Source: Adineta steineri (taxonomy: Eukaryota > Rotifera > Eurotatoria > Adinetida > Adinetidae). Taken from it: 64,000 nt of DNA. Position 1 is the stretch's first letter. Every line of letters starts with the position of its first letter. The stretch covers positions 188,033 to 252,032 of the forward strand of contig CAJNOI010000095.1 of NCBI GenBank assembly GCA_905250115.1. Direction: 5' to 3'. Below are positions 44,304-55,045 of the stretch, piece after piece. Made by a program: the position numbers and the translations under genes. Under the pieces are notes generated by a model. The model searched no databases. It saw only the letters and a program-made list of their open reading frames with translations, and was not told the origin of the DNA.

Positions 44304-45631
44304 TTATGAAGTGATTCTATTGCTACAATATGAATGAAAAAATAATTGCGTAAAGATTGTTCGTAGTTCTGTTGAAGTGAAAACATAAACTACAATGTCT
44401 AATGCAGAGTTGGAATAACCAAACCATGACAAAATATTGTACAATACTTCATGATGTTGATCATCTTTCAAACGTACACCAAAAGCACCACTTAGCACAA
44501 GATAGATGAAATAAGGTAGCCAACAAATAAGAAATGTACCCATAACAATACCGACGAATCTTGTTGCCTTTGGAGTGTTTGATAACATTCGCCAAATTCT
44601 TTTTGTTCGTTTCGATTTTCGTGAAGTAGCCTTATGGATATTATCCTGATGGTGCGATTCAGTCGTAGGTTTTTGATATGTACCACGATGAATACGAACA
44701 GTAATTGTATCATTCGATAATTCATGATCTCCTAATGAGAGATCTGATCTTTCCATAGGAGAATTTCTATCAGCTGTCGTTATTTCTGAATTTTCGTTAG
44801 TTAATGGTTTTCTGCAATGAAATTTAATAAGATGATGATGACGTATGTAACCAGAATGAATTGCAACTGTTTGATTTTTCGCTGCCAAATATATTTTAAT
44901 ATAAACGTAAATCATCAATACTGACGGTATATAAAATGATGCTATAGATGAAAACAGGATATAGTAGGAATTGTTGGGCATACCGCATTGTTCGAGTAGT
45001 GATGATGATACTACTAGTGTATCGTTTGACATTATTGATTTATCTAAATGACATCACAAGATGTATGTGAAATAATTTTTTTCTCACACTTCCATTAAAA
45101 GTCTTTTTTAAAATACATACCAGAAACAGAATGTTTCGTTCCCCAATAGATGATTGCTGGAAATGATATCAACGCTGAACATATCCAGATGAATGACAAC
45201 ATCAAATACCATCGTTTTGATATGAATGAATTTGGATGTTGAATAGGTTTTTTAATTGTTATATATCGATCTATTCCAATAGTGCATAGTCCAAGAATAG
45301 ATGCTGTTGATGCAAAGATATCAACGGCATGCCAAAAATCACAAAGAAATCTTAGATATCGTGAAATCAACCAATATTCATCATCGATTAAGGTAAAAAT
45401 AAAAGCAAATGGCATAACGATCAAACCTACGATCAGATCAGCAAATGCTAATGATGCAATATAATAATATTTCGATGTATGTAATGTCGATTCATGGATA
45501 ATAACATAGATGATGAGCATATTACCGACAATTGTAAATAAACATAACAGGAAGAGAAATAAACCAACTGGATATATAAACCATTCCATATCAATTATGG
45601 TTATATTAGTTGTTAATGTAAATAATTCCAT
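44304..45631 (-). CDS. Aminergic-type G-protein-coupled receptor, two exons
   Basis: 416 aa; exons 45631..45121 and 45043..44304 with a 77-nt intron. TM1 has GNMLIIYV and TM2 ASLAFADLIVGLIVMP. TM3 reads FWHAVDIFASTAS with Asp104, the amine-binding aspartate of biogenic-amine receptors, then an intact DRY (121-123). TM6 has FLICWLPYF, the CWxP motif. A long third loop rich in basic and Ser/Thr residues is usual for the group. In TM7 the NPxxY position reads NSALDIVVY, so both Asn and the conserved Pro are replaced. It is closest in style to octopamine, tyramine, dopamine or serotonin receptors; the ligand cannot be fixed. Confidence 0.88.
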
Positions 45632-46341
45632 TATTATACACTATTGTTATATAATCTTCTATCATTCAAAGTGAATGATAAATGTTGAGTTTGTTCGATA
45701 AAACAAAAGAGTATTTGTGGTAATACTCAATGTTTTGTTAATATACAAAAAGAAGAAATATGGAGAGAGATAGAAAGCAAAGCAAATACAATGATAGAAA
45801 GAAGAAAGAAAAAAAAGTACGTATGCGCTACAATGATTGATAAGTAGCGTTGTAATATTACAACAACAAAAGCCTTCATGTAGAAAGTTAGAAGACAAAT
45901 CGACAAGTATATTAAGATAGGAACATAGAAAAGACATTCTGTTGTTCTAATGTATATGTCATTGAATGAGTAAAACGGTTAGATAAGAATAGGAAAAATA
46001 CTTGAGAAAAAAGGACAAGTCATATAGAAGAAAAGAACTAGTATTGACATTGATATAGCTAGTAACACTACTAATGTCTTAAATAACAGTAGATAATTGT
46101 ATTTTTTTCTATATACATCACATATTTAGTAATATCAATAGTGTCTTAGACATCGACTAACAATATACATTTACTCAAACAATGGAAAAACAATAGACAT
46201 CAGTCAGTCGAATAAAAATTCTCTCCACTAAAATCAGTTGAGTCAAGAGAAACATGATGGTTATTATGTGTTTGAGAATTGGAATTCAGTTATCATTACC
46301 ATCCTCACTAGCTATTTCATACTCTTTTTTTAATCTGACTT

Positions 46342-46398
46342 CTTGAGGGTGGATGTGGGTCTGATTAATATTGGCACTCATCTCATCCACACTCAACA
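46342..46398. repeat. GTG-type inverted repeat
   Basis: TTGAGGGTGGATGTGGGT facing CTCATCCACACTCAA. The outer TTGAG/CTCAA pair is part of the family consensus. Confidence 0.78.
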
Positions 46399-46504
46399 TT
46401 TTCAATAAGAGTTAGAGTTTTCTCGATTTTTTCAGATCATAAATAACTTTTGTTGCATCGTGTAAACTCTACAATGTTTTTAAATAATACTTTATAATTT
46501 TTGA

Positions 46505-46780
46505 TTATCTAATTATTTTTATGTTTTTTACCAATCTCAGCGACGAACAGATATCGATTATATATACCTGCAGACCAAAATCTCAACTGTTATTTAGTTT
46601 AAATTCTAAGGAAATATTATATCAATAAAAATATTGTCTCTCATTGATTGTAAATCATTCTTATTGTGCAAGTGTTGATCGATATGAGTGAAAGAAAGAT
46701 TTTTGTCCCTTACTGACATCTATACTATTCAATTTTATTTTAATGAATAGTAAATACCATTTTTCTTTTCTATTCATTTT
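46505..46780. repeat. Dispersed repeat, copy 1 (pair with 49915-50215)
   Basis: Both copies contain TATCAATAAAAAT, TCATTGATTG/TCATTGATTC, GAGTGAAAGAAAGATTTTTG, TACTGACATCTATACTATTC and an ATGAATA(G/A)TAAATA tract in the same order. Same orientation, about 3.4 kb apart, flanking the gene at 48068. Confidence 0.72.
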
Positions 46781-47632
46781 ATTATAATAAAATTCATTGA
46801 AAGTATTATACTTCGTTCTCTTTCAACAATCATTGATCAAAAAATCACAATATTTCTAATGAAAAAATTTAATATATATTCTTTCGACATTCTTTTCATC
46901 ACCTTTTTTTCCACATTCGTTCTTTCAATCTTTTTAAAACATATCACATAAATATATGCATATATATTAATCAATCATATAGTAAAAATTCTGCGAGATT
47001 TTTGTGAGTTAAGTTCAATTCAACTGAGAAATTTCCTCGGAGACAGTTCGCTCTTGTTTAAATAACACAAGTTTGGTGATCGGAAAATAAAAAAATATGG
47101 ATCGATGGCATGTTCTTCGCAGTCACTGGACACGGTCATATGAGGACAAATATTCGTGAAACTAATTCAAAAGATTTGATCGATTTGAAGAGCAGCATCA
47201 GTCAAAAGATTAAATTAACTATAAAAGAAATACTGTATAATATTCTTTCGAAATAGAAAAAAAAGAATAAAATTTTGTATTACAGTTAAAAATGATACCT
47301 TCGAGCAATACTTTCGAAATTCGTTCGTATGAAGAGAAATTCTATGTATTTATCTATCATTTAAAAACAATTGATATAGTCAAATTAAATAGCAAAGATA
47401 TAAGAAAAACTCTAGTCGAGGACACTTTTGAGATACCCTATATTGACTTGTGTTCTATAAATATTATATTTTTCAAGTCAAATCACTCGTGCTCTTTATT
47501 TGTTATACACTTTTAAGCGGTAGCCACCATTTCGAACGACGTATTTCAACATAAATAAAACGAAGAGATTCAAAAACAGTGTCTTTCATTTCATATTATA
47601 AGTAGCTATGAACGATTGAAATCCCATGTTAT

Positions 47633-47680
47633 ATGAGAGTGATAACGAAACTCTCATCCTTACTCACACTTATCCTCAAA
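47633..47680. repeat. GTG-type inverted repeat, weak
   Basis: ATGAGAGTGATAACG facing ACTCTCATCC and CTCACACTTATCCTCA. Confidence 0.4.
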
Positions 47681-48067
47681 AGTATTGAGTTGTAATTAAT
47701 CTTTTTTTCGATATATTATTACTAATCAAATGCCTTGTTGACCAACATTTTTTGACAATAATCTATCGGCAATGTCACTGTTTGCAAAGTGCGTGTTGAC
47801 CTAAAACGTACTTACCAAACAATTCTACGTATTATGAAAATGAAAAATGACGTCTAATGTGTTTATTTTTATTTTTACACAGAATTAACTTTTTCATTAT
47901 AGTGCTCTACGAACAACATGACCTGAAAAGCATCAGTTTCAATTGTTTGCATGTAGCTATGAGAACAAAACTCCATTAGCATCTATTTCTATATAATCAG
48001 AAACAAAGCACATGAAAAATTCATTTTACTGTTGACTACAATAGTCTTCACTATATTTCATCTATCT

Positions 48068-49502
48068 ATGAACAACATAAATCCCAAAATCCGACTCAGT
48101 GTTTGGGATGCTGTCGATAACAATGTTAACAATCAACCTAAATCTGAACAGGTAAAGGTAAGCTACATCAATAATGAAGAAGCCAAGCGTTCCTAATAGA
48201 CATATTTGCCCTGCATTCTTCTATAACTAAGTCTTCAACTTTAATAAATCGTATTCTCATGTGTTTTCAGGTTGACAAACAACCACCTTCAACAAAAAAT
48301 GCTTCCACACCACGACATGTTAAAGTCAATATGAATGATATCGCAAATGTTTCAAAGAAAAATCCTAGGTATATATATATTCCAACAATAAATATAAATA
48401 ATACATTACTTTATCTCTAATATAGAAAAGGTGGTTTATGCATTAAATGTTGCTTAGCTTTTCTAATATTATTATTGATAATAGCAGCAGGAGTTGTTCC
48501 CGCTGTTGTCATAATTATACTGAAATCGGATATAACCACTACTACAGTAGCTACCAGTAAGTCTAGATTATATTGAAATATTTTATTGAGTATATTTGAT
48601 TATTTTTAGCAACAATTGCTTGTGTTTCTGGATTAACTGCCACATCATCAGGGGCATGTGTTAATACACAAATTGATTTTAATAATTGTGGATCAGTTGG
48701 TTATGTTTGTTCGTCCAATTATACAAGTTGTTCAGGTGGTTTATGTAGTACAACTCCTGCTGTAATGCTTTCTGGTGCTATTGGTGTTCCTGGATTTAAT
48801 TCTTCTATTAGCAGCATTGACGATGCGATAACATTGGTCACTCTTCCACTGAATATTACATTATTCAATTACACAACCAATAATATCACAGTATCAAGTA
48901 ATGGTGTAAGTCATTTCGTTTGTTTAGCTTCTATCAGTTAAAATCATTGTGATTTTCATGACATAGAAAGCGATGTTGCTTTTATAAAAGCAGTTTATTT
49001 AAACATTCATTGAATTTTAGGTTATCTGTCTTGGTATTTGTTCTGCTGACTATAGTAATGGTAACTTATCGAGTAGCAGTTTTGGAGGACCAACAGTTTT
49101 TGGTTTTTGGGATGATCTCTTCATTACTACTGGTACTTCTCAAGCAATTTATTATGCTGTTAGTGGAACAGCACCGAATCGAATAACAACTTTTGAATTT
49201 TATGAAAGTAGTTATGCTTCCTCAACACAATATTATCATTTTCAAGTCATATTTTATGAAAACTTACCAAATATTGTTAAATGCTTCTATTTCGATATGT
49301 CAGATGGAGGTGCATCAGCAACTATTGGCATACAAGGTATGTTTCTTTTTCTCATTTCCAAATGATTTATTTTTTATTCTTTTGTTAATTAATAGCATCA
49401 GCAAGTGGACCAAGTGTCACCTATTCAGTAGATCAAGCGAATGCTGTAGCATATAATACATCACTTATATTTAATACAAATACTGGAACATTTACTGGTT
49501 AA
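48068..49502 (+). CDS. Type II membrane protein with beta-rich ectodomain, six exons
   Basis: 345 aa. Exons 48068..48157, 48271..48368, 48426..48556, 48610..48905, 49021..49336, 49396..49502, all phase-consistent. Exon 1 could instead end at 48151, also in frame. A cytosolic N-terminus of about 65 residues precedes a Cys-flanked helix (CIKCCLAFLILLLIIAAGVVPAVVIIIL), a Thr-rich stalk, then a Cys-rich segment (CVSGLTATSSGACVN, CSSNYTSCSGGLCS). The C-terminal domain has VSSNGVICLG, VFGFWDDLFI and IYYAVSGTAPNRITTFEF. This layout recalls nidogen-type or fungal surface beta-sandwich domains; I cannot name the family. It is probably a cell-surface protein. Two copies of a dispersed repeat flank it. 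Confidence 0.78.
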
Positions 49503-49710
49503 CAGTACATATTGTCACAGGCTTGAACTACGGTGAACACTTTGTAGAGTATTTTCATTTTCGACATTTTTCTAAAAAATATCTTTTGTTTTTGTTTGTT
49601 TTCCTTTTTTTCGAACGATAAACCGTGAAATTTGTAAATCACATATGAATTAAACATCGATACATATATGTCTTTCAAATTATACTCGAGAATTGTTTGT
49701 ATATTGCAGA

Positions 49711-49756
49711 GCGGTGTGGGTATTACTTTTACTTCAGACTTACACCCATCCTCGTC
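49711..49756. repeat. GTG-type inverted repeat
   Basis: GCGGTGTGGGTATTAC facing CAGACTTACACCCATCC. Confidence 0.55.
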
Positions 49757-49914
49757 ACATTAATAACTTGTTTATTGAAAATAATAATTATTTACATCAA
49801 CAGAAATGGTTCGAGAGAAAAAAGTTTCTTTTTCTAAAAATAAATACTAAACATTCCCAGTATGTTAAGTATACTGATATACTCTAGCCTTCGTTATAGA
49901 CATATGCTTCATAA

Positions 49915-50215
49915 GTTTTGATTATCTAATAATTGATAAAGTTATACCTGAAGAGTAAAATCTAAACTGTCATTTAGTAGAAATATATAGTCAATTTGCA
50001 CAAGTTGTAAGGAAATACTATATCAATAAAAATGCGAAAATTTTTGTCTGTCATTGATTCATTGACTGCATATCATTTTTATTGTGAAAGTGTCAATCGA
50101 AATGAGTGAAAGAAAGATTTTTGTTTCTTACTGACATCTATACTATTCAATTTTATTTCGATGAATAATAAATAACTTTTTTTTTCTATTTATTTTAGTA
50201 TAATAAACTTCATTA
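49915..50215. repeat. Dispersed repeat, copy 2 (pair with 46505-46780)
   Basis: Same order of shared blocks as copy 1, including GAGTGAAAGAAAGATTTTTG and TACTGACATCTATACTATTC. Confidence 0.72.
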
Positions 50216-50257
50216 GTGAAACAATCTTTATTGAAAGCGTTATACTAGTATATGAAC

Positions 50258-50310
50258 GAGTATGGGCGTGAGTGTGGATAATCTACTTGTTCACCACACT
50301 CAGCCTTAAT
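50258..50310. repeat. GTG-type inverted repeat
   Basis: GTATGGGCGTGAGTGTGG facing CCACACTCAGCCTTAATAC, loop about 17 nt. Confidence 0.75.
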
Positions 50311-50439
50311 ACTTCATCGAAAGAAATCTTTTTCTTTCTTATTACAAATTGAACAAATGTTCAAAGTTGGACATACAATTAATTGCAACTAGATGAATAA
50401 TATCTTGAATCTTCATGACTCTAGCCATTCTTTCCGATC

Positions 50440-50523
50440 AGGGTGTGCAGTTGTGAGTGTATATAAAAGAAAGGAAACTGTAGTATATGAATTCTATACC
50501 CACCCTACATCCACACTCTCAAG
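50440..50523. repeat. GTG-type inverted repeat, long loop
   Basis: AGGGTGTGCAGTTGTGAGTG facing CACCCTACATCCACACTCTC. Confidence 0.65.
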
Positions 50524-51271
50524 AAATATTTTTTATTTATGCTCTTTTGTTATATATTTAAAGCTACCTTGAAACTCTAGAAGCAGCACAAATTTTGAAT
50601 TATAACGGAGCGTTACAATAAAAAAGAAAGAAAAATCTATTCACATAAATATATGATGGAATTACTAAATGTCAATAATTGAAAATAAAAGTAACGAATA
50701 AAGAACAAATGTAGAAGAATGAGAAGATACACCATAAAACAAAATTTTATGAGACGAATAAAACTGCCATGCAAAGTATAATAAACGATATTCTTTTTTC
50801 TCGTTAATGTGAAAGGAAAGAAAAAAAAGAAAAATAACTTGGAAAAAACCAACATATGATGCTACTATTTATATGAGATGACTGTAATTTTGTTTCTAAC
50901 TCATTCGAACACTATCAATATTCTTTTGTGAAACCAAGGTTGTTGTGAAGAAAAAGTGTTTAATTCTGATTGTTTTTATAAACGAACTCAATCGGGTGAC
51001 TTTGTTGTAGTCAACGAGAATATCTCACATATAGGTACGTATAAAGGGTATAGCACAGGTTTGGATTCTCTCGTGTAATATTGTCTTCCTAGATATTCTT
51101 AAAATCGTAGAGACTGACACTCACAGTATATGTACTAGCTGTATAGATGTACATTATGATAGAATTTCAACGTTCTAATCCTTATCGTTATTAAGATAAA
51201 AACTTTTTTAAAACAATAACAATTTTTGAATTATTCCGAGTGTTCCAAAAGGCTGACAGACATGCTATTTT

Positions 51272-51886
51272 NNNNNNNNNNNNNNNNNNNNNNNNNNNNN
51301 NNNNNNNNNNNNNNNNNNNNNNNNNNNNNNNNNNNNNNNNNNNNNNNNNNNNNNNNNNNNNNNNNNNNNNNNNNNNNNNNNNNNNNNNNNNNNNNNNNNN
51401 NNNNNNNNNNNNNNNNNNNNNNNNNNNNNNNNNNNNNNNNNNNNNNNNNNNNNNNNNNNNNNNNNNNNNNNNNNNNNNNNNNNNNNNNNNNNNNNNNNNN
51501 NNNNNNNNNNNNNNNNNNNNNNNNNNNNNNNNNNNNNNNNNNNNNNNNNNNNNNNNNNNNNNNNNNNNNNNNNNNNNNNNNNNNNNNNNNNNNNNNNNNN
51601 NNNNNNNNNNNNNNNNNNNNNNNNNNNNNNNNNNNNNNNNNNNNNNNNNNNNNNNNNNNNNNNNNNNNNNNNNNNNNNNNNNNNNNNNNNNNNNNNNNNN
51701 NNNNNNNNNNNNNNNNNNNNNNNNNNNNNNNNNNNNNNNNNNNNNNNNNNNNNNNNNNNNNNNNNNNNNNNNNNNNNNNNNNNNNNNNNNNNNNNNNNNN
51801 NNNNNNNNNNNNNNNNNNNNNNNNNNNNNNNNNNNNNNNNNNNNNNNNNNNNNNNNNNNNNNNNNNNNNNNNNNNNNNNNNNNNNN
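51272..51886. other. Assembly gap (615 N)
   Basis: Sized gap. Frames that appear open across it are artefacts. Confidence 0.99.
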
Positions 51887-51894
51887 TTTTTTTC

Positions 51895-51925
51895 TCTTGA
51901 GGGTGTGAGTGTGGATATGAGAGTA
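51895..51925. repeat. GTG-type arm beside the gap
   Basis: CTCTTGAGGGTGTGAGTGTGG at the right gap edge. The facing arm is not clearly present. Confidence 0.5.
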
Positions 51926-52206
51926 TCACCCGAAATTAGAATATGTCGTTCAATAGTTATCCAAAAAACAAGAAGTATTCTTGTAACATAAATATTTCAA
52001 TCAAGAAATGTTTGAATTGTGCAGAAAACATCTAATATTTTAACAATACAACAGTCATGAATCAATCATTACTTGAGAAATCAGAACAATGAAATGAACA
52101 ATAACAATAGCATAATTATTGAAAGCATTATATAAAGTTCGATCAAAAAGAAGATGGAAGAGAAAAACTAATCAAATCACTATAAAAAATAGCTAAAATT
52201 GTTTTT

Positions 52207-52285
52207 TTGAAGGCGAATATGTGTGAGTCTATGAGATGGTTTGTAACATCTTTAGCCGCATTCCACACACACTCATTTTCAAGAT
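52207..52285. repeat. GTG-type inverted repeat
   Basis: GCGAATATGTGTGAGTC facing TTCCACACACACTCATTTTC. Confidence 0.6.
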
Positions 52286-52621
52286 GCATTTCCATAGTTT
52301 TGTCAAAACACATTTATTAATTAATTATTAATTGTTGACAAAAGATCGATTGCTGAAAAGTTATAATTTATAGTAGCAAATTGATTTATATCACATCCAT
52401 ACAAGTGAGTCTGTTTTCGATTGAATAATCACTATCAGGCATTCGATATTATCAGTAGATATATCTTTTTTTAAAGTATATCTAACAATGATACTTTAAT
52501 CTTGTGATTTTCTAATAAAATCGTACAGATTCTTTGTCATCTGACGTAGTTCAGTAATGAAAGGAAATCTATATTATTATAGCTGTTCTCACTCATATTC
52601 ATTCTCAAGTATTACAGTTTT

Positions 52622-52673
52622 ATTGTGTGTATGAATACTAATGATGATGAAAATACTTTCACCCACACACACA
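52622..52673. repeat. GTG-type inverted repeat
   Basis: TTGTGTGTATGAATAC facing ACTTTCACCCACACACACA. Lies about 160 nt beyond the stop of the E2 gene. Confidence 0.5.
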
Positions 52674-52830
52674 TAATAGAACATATGGCACATTAAAAGT
52701 GAAGAAAAATCATATATATATGTGCCGTAATTTATTTCGAATAAAATATGGAACTGAGTTGAACATATGGTGTCCGTATAAGAAAAAAAACTATACATCG
52801 CAATCATTATGTTTGTCTGAAAAAATTCCA

Positions 52831-53301
52831 TCAGTTCAAACTTCGTTGTTTTGGCGCATACTTTCGTGTCCATTCTATTACTCTTTCTTGATATTGTTTT
52901 TCATCTGTTTGATAGCATTTCAATGCTTCTCGATTCAATCCATGATCAGGATTTGGATCGGTTAATAATGAACATAGTGATATCAAGAGAGCACGCGTAC
53001 TCAACGCCGGAGACCATTTAGAATGGAGAATATCTAAACAAATTTCACCTTTGGCACTAATATTTGGATGATAGATAGGTGTTGTAAAACGAATATGTGG
53101 TGGTTTGAATGGATACTCTAACGGAAAATCGATGGTGAGATAGAATCTTCCGTTAGCATACGGTGTTTGTTCTGGTCCATCGATATATCCAGTCCAATGT
53201 GTGATATCTTTTTCAGGATCTTTAGGTTCTGCATGACAAAACGGAGCTGGATCTTTTAAAAGCTCACGATGGTTAATAGCGAGACGTTGGAGAAAAGCCA
53301 T
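52831..53301 (-). CDS. Ubiquitin-conjugating enzyme E2, UBC4/5 (UBE2D) type, intronless
   Basis: 156 aa. The start is the ATG at 53301 (MAFLQRLAINHREL); the frame stays open another 109 codons upstream but contains no ATG and no family similarity. The UBC fold shows WTGYIDGPEQTPYANG, YPFKPPHIRF, the HPN motif in YHPNIS and the catalytic Cys in GEICLDIL, followed by WSPALSTRALLISLCSLL and DPNPDHGL. It carries ubiquitin from E1 to RING/HECT ligases. Compared with the usual 147-residue UBE2D it has small insertions and a slightly longer tail, and it is diverged at many normally invariant positions. The lack of introns suggests an old retrocopy. Confidence 0.93.
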   Translation of the reverse strand: MAFLQRLAINHRELLKDPAPFCHAEPKDPEKDITHWTGYIDGPEQTPYANGRFYLTIDFPLEYPFKPPHIRFTTPIYHPNISAKGEICLDILHSKWSPALSTRALLISLCSLLTDPNPDHGLNREALKCYQTDEKQYQERVIEWTRKYAPKQRSLN

Positions 53302-53707
53302 AGATACGAGTTCGACAAAAATCTGAAAAAGAAGATCATCTTTTAAAAGTCTATGTAAAATATCAATTGTGGGAAAAAAAATAACATTCTTCAATGAAAT
53401 ATAGAATGAGATGTAATTTGAGTCGACAATTGCATGCCTTTTATATATGTGGAGAACAGGAAATAAATTTATTTTTTTCCCAAGAAAAAAACCCAGTGTG
53501 TGCAAATTTCTTATTTGTTTATCTAAAAGACGCCCGTTTATGATTGAAACCTTTTGAGGAATTGCGCTCGTAAACTTTGCAAAATATTCCTTAAGGTAAA
53601 TAGATTTGTTGAGAATAATTTCATTCAAATTAGGAAAGAATGCAATGTAAAGAACGCTATCAACATGTCTCCGTTATTTTCTTTTCTTGATGATTCATTT
53701 CCTCTAT

Positions 53708-53753
53708 TTGAGAATGTGGGTGTGAATTCATCTTTTTTTTACCACATTCTTTA
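53708..53753. repeat. GTG-type inverted repeat
   Basis: AGAATGTGGGTGTGAATTC facing TTTACCACATTCTTTAATCT, short arms. Confidence 0.6.
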
Positions 53754-54399
53754 ATCTAGCCAAATGATTTGATGTCTAAATATGAATATTACTAAACAAT
53801 TCATGTCGACTGAAATCATCATCGATTATAACACAATGCTTTGCATTGTGTGGATTAACATCAATGTTATTGCTGTTGAAAGTCATTTATTGATCTATTC
53901 AAAAATCATATATATCAAAACTCTGCTGCAATTTTATCTTCAGAATGTAATTCAAAGAAGAAACGTTATAGGGGACAGCGAATACTTCTGATGAAAAAAT
54001 AAAAAAGTTACTGTCATAAAGTGACATCTGTTGATAATGCCAGTTTATACTATTACGTATTTTATAGAATGATAGAGAATCGTTTGTTGTGAATACTAAG
54101 AGTACAATGACCGTAATCATCTCACGATTGAACGAAAATATTTTGCTTTTTAATTGTAAAATATGAAGCACATTAGACATTCATGAAATTACCAACTTGC
54201 AAACTATGGTACGCGTCATAATGATATTGTTCTATGGATTTTTACCTGTGTTATCATTTACATAGACTGTTTTTTTTTTTAAATTGTTATATTATTTCAA
54301 TGATATCATTTGGCCTTTCCCACTTATCTTTTCATGTAATGTTTCCAACCAGACTACACATATATACGTATACCGATCGTTTATATGATCGACACATAC

Positions 54400-54456
54400 G
54401 TGAGGATGTAGGTATGGATGTGGGTATTTTCTACCCTCTGATCCTTACCCACAGCT
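54400..54456. repeat. GTG-type inverted repeat
   Basis: GAGGATGTAGGTATGGATG and TGTGGGTATTTTCTACCC, facing GATCCTTACCCACAGC. Confidence 0.65.
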
Positions 54457-55045
54457 TCAAGTTCGTGAACAGTTTTGATATTTTGTCTTTTAACAATAAT
54501 TCCTCTTTCACGACTAATACACGTCTATATATTAGAAGCTATGTCTTTTTATTGTCTTTATTTATAAAGATGCCATTATCAACATTGTTGTCTTTTCTTT
54601 TTTGTCTTTTTGTATATTGACGCGACAGGTTTGTTAGTAAATAGTTATGTGATAACAACAAACGTTTTTTTTCTGTTGAATATTCTTTTTCTGCGATACT
54701 CAACACAAATGTATATAAAAAAGAATATTTCGAGAAGACAGTGCCGTTGGATTTCAAACAATAACTCTATAATTAACTTTTCTTAAAACTGCAGTACTTC
54801 CGAGGCGTTTAAAGCTCGTTCTGCTTGAGATCGACACATACTTTTTTTTGATAAAATGCGAAGTTCACTATATGTCCTTTTGTCAGTTAGAAACAACTTG
54901 AAATAGAAACTTATAAACATGAGAAAACCCATATTGATATTAAGTGCCTTTGGCAAATATTTACGAAAAATCTGAAAATTAAAGACCTAAAAATAGTTTG
55001 TTTTACGTTTTTTTTCTCTTAGGTAATACCCAATTTTTTTCATCA

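Larger units (their letters stand above)
45632..48067. other. Intergenic spacer, 2.4 kb
   Basis: A+T-rich, no gene recognised. A frame at 47292-47516 is open without features. Two GTG-type repeats (46342-46398, 47633-47680). 46,505-46,780 resembles 49,915-50,215 (shared ATGAGTGAAAGAAAGATTTTTG and TACTGACATCTATACTATTC context), an undescribed repeat pair. Confidence 0.55.
49503..52830. other. Intergenic spacer, 3.3 kb, with gap
   Basis: No gene seen outside the 615-N gap. Dense in GTG-type inverted repeats (49711, 50258, 50440, 51895, 52207, 52622). Confidence 0.55.
53302..55045. other. Intergenic spacer
   Basis: Divergent promoter region of the E2 (-) and P2X (+) genes, 1.7 kb, A+T-rich. 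Open frames such as 54234-54620 have no domain features. Two GTG-type repeats. Confidence 0.55.

Noticed and set aside
47292-47516. 74-codon open frame on the plus strand
   Set aside because: No domain or helix pattern and no partner exon; Ile/Ser/Phe-rich like spacer translations.
51226-51929. Long open frames over the 615-N gap
   Set aside because: Artefact of untranslated N positions.
53302-53628. N-terminal extension of the E2 protein
   Set aside because: No ATG in the extension and no E2 similarity; the canonical start at 53301 matches the family.
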